Notes: generated by a model from the letters alone, not told the origin. Shown: positions 6,971 to 14,950, numbered from the stretch's first letter. The stretch: DNA of 21,588 nt from Anaerolineae bacterium (GCA_015486895.1 WFQT01000323.1:1-21588); one strand, 5' to 3'. Numbers and translations: made by a program.

Positions 6971-8137
6971 ATGATGAACAGCGCACAATATCGGGCCTGG
7001 TTGCGTTTCATCTTTGCTGACGCGTCCGTTGCTTCCCGGCTTGCACCGGCTGCCGTAGATGATTGGCTGCGTTGGCTGTCCTTTCATCAACTGGCGGCGT
7101 GGACATTCCACCGGCTGCATACTGCCGGTCAGCTTGCCGCTGTGCCGCCGCCGGCCGCTTCCCGTTTACGACAAATGGCCTTTCAATCCGCGGCCGTTTC
7201 GGCCACGAGGCGTTTTGCTTTGCACCAAGTGCTAACCGCTTTCCGGGAAGATAAGATCGACGTCGTCCTACTAAAAGGCTCGGCGCTGGCCTTCGGCGGA
7301 GCTTATGCCGATCCTTCCTGGCGGGAGATGGGGGACTGTGACTTGTGGATCCGGCCGGCGCAAATGATCGCAGCAGTACACGCTTTGCACGTGCTTGGCT
7401 ATCGCTACCGCCGCAACGCTGATCGTCCACTGGCGTTGCGCGTAGCCGGGCAACAGGAAGTTGAAATGATCAAGCCGGGGATGCCCGGTCAGGTCATGGA
7501 CTTGCACTACCGCCCGTTTCAAGGACAATGGCTGGCGACTGTGTTACCGGTCGTTGACGACGAACTGTGGCGACGCCGGCGACCAATGACCATTGATGGC
7601 ATTGCTGTCTCTCGCTTGGCGGCGGAGGACAACATTTTGCACCTGGTCGCCCATTTTGCGATCGGCCATCAAATGGGTCGGCCGGGGCTGCGGGCGCTCT
7701 GGGATGTGGCCACGAGTTTGCGTGCCTGGCCGGTGGATTGGGATTTATTGTTGCGCCGGGCCCGCCGCTGGCACTTGCGCCTTCCTCTTTACCTCGTTTT
7801 GCGTCTTGCCGCTGACTTCGTTGCTGCCCCACTGCCCGACTCTGTTCTGCGTGCTTTATCTCCTGCTCCGCTCCGCCTGGCATTGCTGCAACGAATTCTG
7901 CCGGAAACAAACTTCTTGCGTGGTGCTCGTCTTTCCGCCTCGCACCTGCGCTATCTATACCTGCTTTTTCTGTTGGATCAACCACACCTTGGCTTGCGCC
8001 TGGGCCGGCAAGCATTATTCCCTGGCCGACAGTGGTTGCGTCTGCGTTATACTTCTCTATCGTCGGTCGACACTCGCACGATTGGCTGGCTTCATCTCTA
8101 CCACCTCTGGCGCGTTCTTCGTTACGCTCGTTTCTGA
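6971..8137 (+). CDS. Nucleotidyltransferase family protein (PF14907-like)
   Basis: A 388-residue protein of the uncharacterised nucleotidyltransferase group often annotated NTP_transf_5. LLKGSAL is at residues 100-106. The catalytic-type motif GDCDLW at 121-126 supplies Asp122 and Asp124 as likely metal ligands, in the usual context YADPSWREMGDCDLWI. The rest is helical, Arg/Leu-rich and typical of the family's poorly conserved C-terminus. Members commonly lie beside PqqD-like and HPr-kinase-like genes in peptide or exopolysaccharide clusters, and both occur downstream here. The start is uncertain among GTG 6968, ATG 6971 and ATG 6974. The only upstream purine-rich site is GGAGGG at 6949-6954, farther away than ideal. 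An in-frame extension back to 6719 reads through tandem repeats and is rejected. The substrate is unknown. Confidence 0.72.
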   Translation: MMNSAQYRAWLRFIFADASVASRLAPAAVDDWLRWLSFHQLAAWTFHRLHTAGQLAAVPPPAASRLRQMAFQSAAVSATRRFALHQVLTAFREDKIDVVLLKGSALAFGGAYADPSWREMGDCDLWIRPAQMIAAVHALHVLGYRYRRNADRPLALRVAGQQEVEMIKPGMPGQVMDLHYRPFQGQWLATVLPVVDDELWRRRRPMTIDGIAVSRLAAEDNILHLVAHFAIGHQMGRPGLRALWDVATSLRAWPVDWDLLLRRARRWHLRLPLYLVLRLAADFVAAPLPDSVLRALSPAPLRLALLQRILPETNFLRGARLSASHLRYLYLLFLLDQPHLGLRLGRQALFPGRQWLRLRYTSLSSVDTRTIGWLHLYHLWRVLRYARF

Positions 8138-8198
8138 TTATTTATTTCTCTGTGCTCTCGGTGGTGAACTTTTTCAATAGAGTTGGCATAGGCCTGCA

Positions 8199-8597
8199 AC
8201 CTGCGCAAGCAGGTTTCGCAGTTGTGGCAGCGATTTCTAATCGCCGGGCTGAAAGGCTTGAGAAGTCATGCTACGGGGATAGGCATGGCGTTTGTTGATG
8301 ACGGCAGATGGCCCAGCGACTAAAAGTCACGGCAACATCTGCTAAATCGCCCTACGGCGATTAGCATGCACAACCTGCGCAGGCAGGTTTCGCAGTTGTG
8401 GCCGCGATTTGACAGCCGGGCTGAAAGACTTGAGAAGAAATGCCATGGGGATAGGCATGGCGTTTGTTGATGGCGACAGATGGCCCAGCGACTAAAAGTC
8501 ACGGCAACATCTGCTAAATCGCCCTACGGCGATTAGCATGCACAACCTGCGCAGGCAGGTTTCGCAGTTGTGGCAGCGATTTCTAATCGCCGGGCTG
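8199..8597. repeat. Tandem repeat, 172-173-bp unit, 2.3 copies
   Basis: Units start with AACCTGCGC at 8199, 8372 and 8544. The third copy stops after about 54 bases at CGCCGGGCTG. Each unit contains several small perfect hairpins: AACCTGC-GCAG-GCAGGTT (8372-8389), AATCGCC-CTAC-GGCGATT (8345-8362), GCGATT-TCT-AATCGC (8576-8590) and a CCATG/CATGG stem in the second unit. Copies are highly similar with a few substitutions and indels. No open frame is preserved across units, so the array is more likely structural DNA or RNA than protein coding. Confidence 0.85.
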
Positions 8598-8643
8598 GGC
8601 CGAATTTTTCTGTTACATCCGGTCCATATTTCCCGTCTAACAA

Positions 8644-8672
8644 TTGTGCATTCTTATTAAGTATGGTATAAT
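8644..8672 (+). promoter_or_regulatory. Extended -10 promoter of the peptide operon
   Basis: TATAAT at 8667-8672 is preceded by TGG, giving an extended -10 (TGnTATAAT). A weak -35 (TTGTGC, 8644-8649) lies 17 bases upstream. Transcription would start near 8679, leaving a leader of about 36 nt before ATG 8715. Confidence 0.65.
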
Positions 8673-8714
8673 GTTGTTCAAGAACATTTGGTTATGTTCG
8701 GGCAAGGAGTTATC

Positions 8715-8924
8715 ATGGCACATTCGATGTCGCTTCCTAATTTGTATCCGCCCCCGCCGTGGCGGCCTCGTTTTAGTGATTTTATCTCGTTACCTGCTGC
8801 TCACCCTTATGAGCCACCGGCGATTATCTATCAGGGCAGCTTAGAAACGCGGGCCGGATCGCCCTTGGAGGATCCTCTGGAACCATTCTTGAACCCAGAT
8901 AGTCCCTTGTATGGCCAATGGTAA
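8715..8924 (+). CDS. Candidate RiPP (lasso-like) precursor peptide
   Basis: A 69-residue Pro-rich peptide with no signal peptide or membrane segment. ATG 8715 has AAGGAG at 8704-8709, so it is well placed for translation. Residues 32-41 (YEPPAIIYQG) fit the Y-x2-P-x-L-x3-G leader motif bound by PqqD-like B1 proteins of lasso peptides, with Ile for Leu. The next hydrophobic position (Leu43) also agrees. After ETRA (44-47) a possible core begins at Gly48. Glu56 would be core residue 9, suitable for a nine-member macrolactam. The tail NPDSPLYGQW (60-69) ends in an aromatic residue. The usual leader Thr at -2 is not matched, since Thr45 is at -3. Stop and next start overlap by seven bases. HPr-kinase-like and PqqD-like genes follow. 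The processing model is inference; the motif and operon position are seen. Confidence 0.6.
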   Translation: MAHSMSLPNLYPPPPWRPRFSDFISLPAAHPYEPPAIIYQGSLETRAGSPLEDPLEPFLNPDSPLYGQW

Positions 8925-9367
8925 AAGGCACTGATACGATAATAGGACGGCATACCAGTTGGCCTATAGTTGTGGTGGCGATAGCTCTAACGCTCTCTAT
9001 ATTTCTTTTGCCGCAAATTCTGTTCCCGCGTATTGTAGTGCGTTGGCATACTGAAGTAGAAATTGATAGCATTGGTTTCAACGTCTTGCGGGCTGACGTA
9101 GACAGCGAAGATTTTCGCAAAGTGAATCACACGCTCATCCCGGCTGCCGGCAATGCGACATCCGGCGGCGATTATACTTATGTCGACCGCTCGGCGGGGT
9201 GGGGAAAGCATTACGTTTATCGGCTGCAAGAGATCGATGCCAACGGCAAAACGACGATCTATCCACAGCGTGTTGAAGTGCGAACCGGGGGCACCGGCCA
9301 ATTTGCGTGCGGCGTCGTGGCCGTGTTCGCTTTGGCGGCGGGGGTGTTTTTCCTGCGCGGCGGATAG
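8918..9367 (+). CDS. Membrane-anchored protein with fibronectin-like domain
   Basis: A 149-residue protein. A hydrophobic segment at residues 14-38 (SWPIVVVAIALTLSIFLLPQ) acts as a signal anchor. The middle part (about 44-124) contains EIDSIGFNVLRA and YVYRLQEIDANG, which match the 'EIDtlGFNlyR...yRLeev' beta-sandwich domain found near the C-termini of Chloroflexota surface proteins. A second hydrophobic segment, FACGVVAVFALAAGVFFLRGG, ends the protein. Both termini therefore probably sit at the membrane with the domain outside. ATG 8918 lies inside the last codons of the peptide gene, pointing to coupled translation and a partner role. A related domain occurs in the S26 fusion protein of this operon. 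Function is unknown. Confidence 0.62.
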   Translation: MVKGTDTIIGRHTSWPIVVVAIALTLSIFLLPQILFPRIVVRWHTEVEIDSIGFNVLRADVDSEDFRKVNHTLIPAAGNATSGGDYTYVDRSAGWGKHYVYRLQEIDANGKTTIYPQRVEVRTGGTGQFACGVVAVFALAAGVFFLRGG

Positions 9368-9415
9368 GATCGGCTTTGTACCGGCGATGGGGGCGTGTGT
9401 GGTGGGGGAGAGCGG

Positions 9416-10213
9416 ATGCCATCAATGACAGTCTTCCTCTATGGCTTGGCTACTGTGCGTATTGCGGCTTCGCCTCCCTGGCACGGTGCATTGCAGCGTC
9501 GCTTGGCCCCGTGGCTTCACCCGGCTGAAGAAGCAGACTGGCGTATCTCTATCGTTGCGGATGACACCTTGTCTATCCCACATGGGCCATTCTGTCGAGC
9601 ACGGCCACAGTTCCGTGGCGGGATTTGTTATCTGGCCGATTCCGCTCGCCGGGGGAGGATTGATGTTGCCCGGAGAGAAGCTCGGCTTCGTGCCCATCCA
9701 TTGGTCGGCGCAAGCGATGTGCGCTATTTCCTGCGAACTGTCATGGCGGTGGTACTGTTTCAATCTGGTGCGTTGCTGGTACACGCGGCCGGTGTCGTAT
9801 GTAGGGGGAAAGCGATCCTGTTTGCCGGGCGCTCCGGCAGCGGCAAAACCACCATCGCATCTTTGGCCGGCGAGCGGCCGATTTTGCACGACGATCTGGT
9901 CTGCCTGTTGAGCGCAGGTGGCGGCTGGCGGGTCGCACCGTTGCCCGGGGAAGCGACGATGAAAGTGAAACCTGTTCCGCTGAGCGGCATCCTGCTTTTG
10001 GGAAAAGGCGCTGTTAATTGGGTGGAATCCGTTCCGGCGGGGACGCTGGTGGCGGAATTGGCGGCGAACAGCCCCGTAGTGAACGTCGAACCGGCTCACT
10101 GGCCGGCGCTTTTGGCGCTGTGGCGAGTTCTGTTGCGCAATACCCCGGCCGGCCGGTTGTATTTTCGTCCTGACGAAACGTTGTGGGAGGCAGTCGATGG
10201 TTGGCTTGGATGA
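9416..10213 (+). CDS. HPr-kinase-like P-loop protein (HprK family)
   Basis: A 265-residue cytoplasmic ATP-binding protein. The P-loop GRSGSGKTT is at residues 138-146, preceded by LLVHAAGVV (120-128) and followed by ILHDDLVCLL (156-165). This order (His-Ala-x-x-V, P-loop, Asp-Asp) is that of the HPr kinase/phosphorylase C-terminal domain. The sensor domain of true HprK is absent. In lasso-peptide clusters such proteins phosphorylate the precursor, so the 69-residue peptide upstream (it has Ser at 42, 49 and 63) is a plausible substrate, though this is inference. ATG 9416 is preferred to GTG 9395 because GGGGGAG sits 6-7 bases upstream. The end overlaps the PqqD gene by 17 bases. Confidence 0.82.
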   Translation: MPSMTVFLYGLATVRIAASPPWHGALQRRLAPWLHPAEEADWRISIVADDTLSIPHGPFCRARPQFRGGICYLADSARRGRIDVARREARLRAHPLVGASDVRYFLRTVMAVVLFQSGALLVHAAGVVCRGKAILFAGRSGSGKTTIASLAGERPILHDDLVCLLSAGGGWRVAPLPGEATMKVKPVPLSGILLLGKGAVNWVESVPAGTLVAELAANSPVVNVEPAHWPALLALWRVLLRNTPAGRLYFRPDETLWEAVDGWLG

Positions 10214-10469
10214 TGTTTTGTCATTGGCGCCGGGTGTAGTTTATCAAGGCGTTGAGGAAGAAATGGTTGTCGTGCTGCCGGAAAAAGGAAAGTTCTTGGT
10301 GCTCAACGAAAGTGCTGCCTATTTGCTACCTCGTTTAGATGGGCGGAACCCGGCGCATCGACTGGTGGCTGATTTAGCCGCACGTTACGACCTTGGCTTG
10401 GAGCGAGCACGAGCAGATGTCCGGGATTGGTTGCGAGAACTTGTTGCTGCCGGCGTTTGTTGGCTGTAA
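10197..10469 (+). CDS. PqqD-like peptide-binding protein (RRE domain)
   Basis: A 90-residue winged-helix protein of the PqqD family. These RiPP recognition elements hold a precursor leader peptide for modifying enzymes. It shows LAPGVVYQGVEEEMVVVLPEKGKFLVLNESAAYLLPRLDG followed by a helical part (VADLAARYDLGLERARADVRDWLRELVAAGV), the standard strands then helices. GGGAGG at 10185-10190 is six bases before ATG. Its start lies inside the HPr-kinase-like gene, so the two are translationally linked. The peptide at 8715 carries a leader motif of the kind such proteins bind. No cyclase or B2-type protease is present nearby. Confidence 0.85.
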   Translation: MVGLDDVLSLAPGVVYQGVEEEMVVVLPEKGKFLVLNESAAYLLPRLDGRNPAHRLVADLAARYDLGLERARADVRDWLRELVAAGVCWL

Positions 10470-10514
10470 TGTGTTGTTTGATGAGGCCTGTTTATTTGCA
10501 GAAAGGAGTGCCCG

Positions 10515-11198
10515 GTGTATCGAAAACAGGTTGTTCTCCTTATTCTGGCTCTATTCCTCCTGAGCGCTGGCGCAGCCTACGCCCTGAACGAGCATATCAC
10601 TAATGGTACGTTTGACACAGACGTTTCCTCGTGGGCCAAAACGACCAGCGGCAATATTGCATATGCTGGCAGTGAGGGGCATACTTCGGCCGGTGCTGCT
10701 CGGGTGAGCAATGTCAGCAGTGTCAGCTCGGCTTCTTCTCACGGCGCCCGGCAATGCGTCACGGTAGATCCCAGCCAGTATTATACCTTCAAAGGGTGGG
10801 CCAAAGTGCCATCCGGGCAGACGACGGTAGAGTACGCTTACATGCGGGTGTTGTTTTACACCAGTACGACTTGTTCGACCTCCACGGGCTCCGGTAGAGA
10901 TTCTTCGACGACAGCCTCGGATAGCTGGCAGCAGGTAACGAAAACGACAGAATCTCCGGCGGATGCGCACTCCGCGTATGTGAACTTATACGTTCGCAAA
11001 ACGGGCAGTGACAGTGCCTACGCTTATTTCGACGACATCACTTTCTATGATTCTACAGCTAATGCTGTCACACTATCCTCTTTTTCGGCCGTTGCTCCGG
11101 CTTGGCCCGGCCTGGTGGGCAAGGTCGGACTTCTCGGTGGTACTTTAGCCGCTTTGGCCGGCCTGTTTGTGCTCCGGCGGCGCCAGTTACAGCTTTAA
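10515..11198 (+). CDS. Exported CBM-like protein with C-terminal anchor
   Basis: A 227-residue secreted protein. The signal peptide, residues 1-23 (VVLLILALFLLSAGAAYA), ends at an AYA cleavage site. The mature part begins NEHITNGTFDTDVSSWA and contains SWQQVTKTT and AYAYFDDITFYDS. This is the strand pattern of carbohydrate-binding-module-like jelly rolls, usually written NGxFExxxxxW...FDDV. The C-terminus has a membrane helix (about 199-219) followed by LRRRQLQL, the hydrophobic-then-basic layout of PEP-CTERM/LPXTG-type sorting tails. No LPXTG or PEP motif precedes it. It starts at GTG 10515 with AGAAAGGAG at 10500-10508. Likely a surface substrate or structural component of the operon. The ligand is unknown. 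Confidence 0.7.
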   Translation: MYRKQVVLLILALFLLSAGAAYALNEHITNGTFDTDVSSWAKTTSGNIAYAGSEGHTSAGAARVSNVSSVSSASSHGARQCVTVDPSQYYTFKGWAKVPSGQTTVEYAYMRVLFYTSTTCSTSTGSGRDSSTTASDSWQQVTKTTESPADAHSAYVNLYVRKTGSDSAYAYFDDITFYDSTANAVTLSSFSAVAPAWPGLVGKVGLLGGTLAALAGLFVLRRRQLQL

Positions 11199-11208
11199 CG
11201 ATACTTTG

Positions 11209-13635
11209 ATGTCGGGTCATAAAAGTTGTCTGCACGGGTTATCTTTCCTGCTGGCGGCGCTGTTCCTGTTGCCGCTCTTTATAGAGGTCCCCAGCGCCCA
11301 AAGCGCGTTGCTTTCTTCCCGGCCTGTGATAAGTCCCCGCTTATCACAGGCTCCTTTTTTAGAGCCGTTCGTCCTCCACGCAGCCATAACGTCCTCTACT
11401 AATGTATCGCCGTTTGTGGCGGCGACGGTCTACCCTCTGCCACCCACGGCTTGGCGCGTGCCGGTGCGCCGGGACGGGCTCTACGCACTTTCTTACGACA
11501 CTTTGTGGCGCGCCGGCGTGCCGGTTACCATGACTCTCCCCGCCTCGTTTCATCTTTCCTGGATGGGGAAACCTGTTGCTATGTCGGAACTGGGCATGGC
11601 TGACGGCACGTTCGATCCGAGCGATGCGTTCCTTTTCTACGGCCGGAAATTCCACGGCAGCGAGCAGGACGCGAAATACAGCGACGAAAATGTGTACTGG
11701 CTGACCTTAGATGCCGCTTCTTCCGGCTTGCGCTCCGTCTCGCGCGCCGTGACACCCGATCAAGCAGCCTTGGCCTCCGTGGCTTACACCGCCACGCTGC
11801 GCGCCGAGGAGAATAACGTCTACTGGGCTCGCTGGAGCGATCACCCGGGCAGTGACGCGACCTGGTTTTGGGAGCGGGCCATCGCGATCGCGGCGCCCCT
11901 TACGCGCACTTACCCGCTGACGATCACCAGCGTGGTGACGGCGGCCTGCACGGCTGTGTTGCGCACTGAAGTCGCCGCTCGTAGTTTCAACCGTGCTCAC
12001 AACCCGGATCACCACCTGCGCTGGTTCGTCAACGGTTCGCTGGTCGGCGAGGATTGGTGGGACGGCAAAGTGGGCGAGGTTTTCACTGCTACGTTTCCCT
12101 CTGCGCTGCTGCACGATGGAAAAAATGAGCTGCAAATGGTGCTTGTCCCCGATGTCGGCGTCCAGGACATCTATTTTGACCGGGCGATCCTCTCCTATCC
12201 ACGTGCTTACCGGGCACAGCGTGACCAACTTCTCTTCGTCGCGCCGGCCAGTGGCCGGCGGAGCTACACGCTTACTGGCTTTTCCTCCTTTCCGCTGTAT
12301 CTTTTCGATCTGACCGATCCGCTGCAACCGGTGCGCTTGGTGGGCGTGGCAGCACTGCCGGGCTTGCCGGGCGCGATCACATTCACGGATCGAGCTGCAC
12401 CGGGGACGCGCTACGGGGCGTTCGTGCGGCCTCAGCTCGCTTCACTCCAGCTTTATCGCCCGCCGTCCGATCTGTTGCAGCCGTCTACTGGCGCTGATGA
12501 GATCATGATTGCTCCCGCCGCGTTTTACACGGCGACGCTGCGCTTGGCGAACTGGCGGCGCAGCCAGGGGCTGCGGGTGCGGCTGGTGCGTGCCGAGGAC
12601 CTGTACGCTCTGTTCAATGGCGGTCTTTTCCATCCCCGAGCGATTCGCTCGTTCCTGGCTTATGCTTACGCCCATTGGCCCGGGCCACCGCCGGCTTATG
12701 TTTTGCTGGTGGGCGACGGGAATTTCAACTTCCACGGATACAATCCTGCGGTTTACGGCGCATCGCAGCCGAATCGAATACCGCCTTACCTCGCTTTTGC
12801 CGATCCTTTTCAGGGGGAAGTGGCGGTGGACAGCCGTTACGCCGCGGTGACGGGTGCCGACTGGCTGCCGGAGATGGCGGTGGGCCGTTTGCCGGTGAAT
12901 TCGGTGGCGGAGCTGCAAACGGTCATCGACAAGCTGATTGTTTACGATCAGGCTGCGCCGGCGGATTGGTCACGCCGGGCTCTCTTTGTTTCCGATAACA
13001 GTCCGGACCGGGCCGGCGATTTCGACGCGGTGATGGACAGTTTGCAAGCCGCGACGTCGGCTGGAATGGCGTCTCAGCGTCTCTCTCTGACAACCTATTG
13101 CGGTGTGCCGGGCAGCCAGCCGGCCGGATGTGCTGTCACGGCGACGCGCGTACTGACGCAATCGTGGAGCGCCGGCGCAGCATTGCTCGCTTACTCCGGC
13201 CACGGCGCCGTTTATCGTTGGGCGCATGAGCCGCTACTGACGAACCAGCAGCTCTCTTCATTACGACCCGGCTCCGGCTGGCCGTTTATCTTCTCTTTGG
13301 ATTGCCTGGATGGCTATTTCATGATGCCGCCTGGCTATCCTGGTTACACCGATACCCGCAGCATGGCCGAAGTAGCACTGACTTTGCCCGGCCGGGGTGC
13401 CATCGCTTATTTTGCTCCCGCCGGCCTGGGCACTATCGATGATGAGCAATCGATGGCGAGGGTACTTTATGATGCTTTGTTCCGCCGGGGCGTGCGCCGG
13501 TTGGGCGATTTGACTCAGGTCGCCCGCCGCGCCTCTTCCACCCATTTGGCGCAGACGTACACCCTTTTCGGCGATCCGGGGATGAAACTGGTCTTGCGAC
13601 CTCAGGCGCTGTACCTGCCTCTGTTGTTGCGATGA
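11209..13635 (+). CDS. Gingipain-like C25 cysteine peptidase, secreted
   Basis: An 808-residue secreted protein of peptidase family C25 (caspase-like fold). A signal peptide at residues 1-32 (LSFLLAALFLLPLFIEVPSAQS) leads to a beta-rich N-terminal region containing HNPDHHLRWFVNGS. The catalytic domain follows: LLVGDGNFNF, the conserved AVGRLPVNS, His665 in YSGHGA and Cys699 in FSLDCLDGYF, the expected His-Cys dyad spacing. The C-terminus reads LFGDPGMKL, then ends ALYLPLLLR, a tail recurring in Chloroflexota secreted proteins. ATG 11209 begins a normal signal peptide and lies 10 bases after the previous gene. An earlier GTG at 11167 overlaps that gene and spoils the signal. The related lipoprotein at 14953 is its paralogue. 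Natural targets are unknown; operon partners with surface anchors are candidates. Confidence 0.85.
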   Translation: MSGHKSCLHGLSFLLAALFLLPLFIEVPSAQSALLSSRPVISPRLSQAPFLEPFVLHAAITSSTNVSPFVAATVYPLPPTAWRVPVRRDGLYALSYDTLWRAGVPVTMTLPASFHLSWMGKPVAMSELGMADGTFDPSDAFLFYGRKFHGSEQDAKYSDENVYWLTLDAASSGLRSVSRAVTPDQAALASVAYTATLRAEENNVYWARWSDHPGSDATWFWERAIAIAAPLTRTYPLTITSVVTAACTAVLRTEVAARSFNRAHNPDHHLRWFVNGSLVGEDWWDGKVGEVFTATFPSALLHDGKNELQMVLVPDVGVQDIYFDRAILSYPRAYRAQRDQLLFVAPASGRRSYTLTGFSSFPLYLFDLTDPLQPVRLVGVAALPGLPGAITFTDRAAPGTRYGAFVRPQLASLQLYRPPSDLLQPSTGADEIMIAPAAFYTATLRLANWRRSQGLRVRLVRAEDLYALFNGGLFHPRAIRSFLAYAYAHWPGPPPAYVLLVGDGNFNFHGYNPAVYGASQPNRIPPYLAFADPFQGEVAVDSRYAAVTGADWLPEMAVGRLPVNSVAELQTVIDKLIVYDQAAPADWSRRALFVSDNSPDRAGDFDAVMDSLQAATSAGMASQRLSLTTYCGVPGSQPAGCAVTATRVLTQSWSAGAALLAYSGHGAVYRWAHEPLLTNQQLSSLRPGSGWPFIFSLDCLDGYFMMPPGYPGYTDTRSMAEVALTLPGRGAIAYFAPAGLGTIDDEQSMARVLYDALFRRGVRRLGDLTQVARRASSTHLAQTYTLFGDPGMKLVLRPQALYLPLLLR

Positions 13636-13645
13636 GGGGCTGGGC

Positions 13646-14950
13646 GTGACGTTGCCGCTTCGCCACAGCCTTGGGGACACTGAACGCCCGGCCAAGGCGG
13701 GGGCGGCGCTGATCAGGTTGCCGGTGGTAGGGCACAGCATGTGGCCGACGCTGCGCCCCGGGGACACGGTGTGGGTGCGTTTGGCATCGATGACCTTGGA
13801 TCCCAGCGCTCTTGTCGTGCTGCGCTCCGGTGACACACTGTTCGTCCACCGTTTCTTGGGCTACCGGCGCTGCGGCAGCGGGCGCTGTCTATTAGCCAAA
13901 GGGGACGGCCATTGGGCGTTTGATCCGCTTTGGCCGGAGAAATCGTTGTTCGGCGTCGTCGTGGCTGTGGAACGGAACGACCGATGCCTGTCTGCCGTTC
14001 CGGAACGCGGCTGGCGAAAGCGGCTTCTGCTCTGGCGGCACCGGCTGCAAGGCGAATTCCATCGTCGGTTGCGATGGCTGTTCATACTGTTCCTCTGCCT
14101 GGGATTGATCGCGCCGTCGGCGCACGCGGCGGTGCATTTAGTCTCGTTCACGGTAACCTGGCAGGGGCAACAAGTTTTGTTGCAATGGGAAACCGCCAGC
14201 GAGATCGACACCCTCGGCTTTAACCTTTACCGGCGTGTGCTTCCTTCCGGCGCGGATCAGCGGCTTAACAAGGATATCATCCCGGCGCAGGGTGACTTGG
14301 CCGGCGCGACATACCGCTTTCTGGACCGGCAACCGCCCGTTGTGCCGGCATTCTCTTACCGGCTGGAAGAAGTGACCGCGGACGGCAACCTCCTCTCGTT
14401 CACGCCGCTGCCCGTTGCCCGACCGACTTCTGCGCCGACGCCCCGGCCGACGGCCACGGCAACGGTGACTGTGCTCCCGACAGCAACGCAGGCTCCTGCG
14501 CCGACTCCATTGCCGCCGGCGACTGCTACGCCCGCACTGCTCCCTGCGTCAGCGAGCCGACCGACCGCGGTGCCCACCGCCACGCCCACGGCGGCTCGGA
14601 TGCCGACATCTTCCCCAACAGCGACCGGCACGCCGACCTCGTCCCTGACGCCGACCTCGTCACCAACGGCGATCAGCACGCCGACATCCTCCCCGACGCC
14701 GACCTTGTCATCAACGGCGACGTGTTCGCTGACGTCCTCCCTGACGCCAATCGGGGCACTGCTGCCTGTTGCGACTGCCAAACCTGGTGTACCAGCGGCG
14801 ACCCGGCTTGTGGCGACGCCAAGCGCGGCGCTCAAAACAGCATCGTCGGCTGTCCCGGGAAGGGACAATGGCCGGCTTTACGCGCTTGTCGGCGGCCTGG
14901 GATTGCTTCTGATAGCTGGCGGTGTGCTGTTGCGACAAAGGCGGGAATAG
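13646..14950 (+). CDS. S26-like signal peptidase fused to fibronectin-like domain and Pro/Thr stalk
   Basis: A 434-residue multi-part protein. Residues 20-110 resemble S24/S26 peptidases of the His-type (SipW/archaeal-like): GHSMWPTLRPGD gives nucleophile Ser31, FVHRF gives His68, and LLAKGDGHWAFDP holds Asp87/Asp93. Unusually, no membrane segment precedes Ser31. A signal-like helix follows at 144-161 (WLFILFLCLGLIAPSAHA). Then come a fibronectin-like domain (163-258, SEIDTLGFNLYRR and YRLEEVTADG), a Pro/Thr/Ser stalk (about 259-400), a membrane helix (about 412-430) and the terminus RQRRE. It starts at GTG 13646 after GAGGGG. A TTG at Leu142 could start a separate secreted protein, so this may be a fusion or two products. 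It lies 10 bp after one C25 gene and 2 bp before the other. Confidence 0.7.
   Translation: MTLPLRHSLGDTERPAKAGAALIRLPVVGHSMWPTLRPGDTVWVRLASMTLDPSALVVLRSGDTLFVHRFLGYRRCGSGRCLLAKGDGHWAFDPLWPEKSLFGVVVAVERNDRCLSAVPERGWRKRLLLWRHRLQGEFHRRLRWLFILFLCLGLIAPSAHAAVHLVSFTVTWQGQQVLLQWETASEIDTLGFNLYRRVLPSGADQRLNKDIIPAQGDLAGATYRFLDRQPPVVPAFSYRLEEVTADGNLLSFTPLPVARPTSAPTPRPTATATVTVLPTATQAPAPTPLPPATATPALLPASASRPTAVPTATPTAARMPTSSPTATGTPTSSLTPTSSPTAISTPTSSPTPTLSSTATCSLTSSLTPIGALLPVATAKPGVPAATRLVATPSAALKTASSAVPGRDNGRLYALVGGLGLLLIAGGVLLRQRRE

Larger units (their letters stand above)
8138..8714. other. Spacer with tandem array and operon promoter
   Basis: This 577-bp spacer lies between the nucleotidyltransferase and the candidate peptide gene. 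About 400 bp is a tandem repeat of a hairpin-rich unit (8199-8597). The last 70 bp carry the promoter described separately. ORFs at 8032-8298 and 8644-8844 translate repeat or promoter sequence and are not supported. Confidence 0.6.

Noticed and set aside
7593..8180. 195-residue Cys/Phe-rich ORF
   Set aside because: It is a frame shadow of the nucleotidyltransferase; its hydrophobicity comes from Leu-rich codons read in another frame.
8199..8597. CRISPR-like or protein-repeat region
   Set aside because: The unit is about 173 bp with no spacers, and the lengths of 172 and 173 bp break any reading frame.
8715..8924. Definite lasso peptide call
   Set aside because: The leader Thr at -2 is missing and no cyclase or B2 protease is in the window, so it is reported only as a candidate.
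9422..10099. 225-residue reverse ORF
   Set aside because: It is antisense to the well-supported HPr-kinase-like gene.
11167..11208. Earlier GTG start for the first C25 peptidase
   Set aside because: It overlaps the previous gene and adds 14 residues before an otherwise normal signal peptide.
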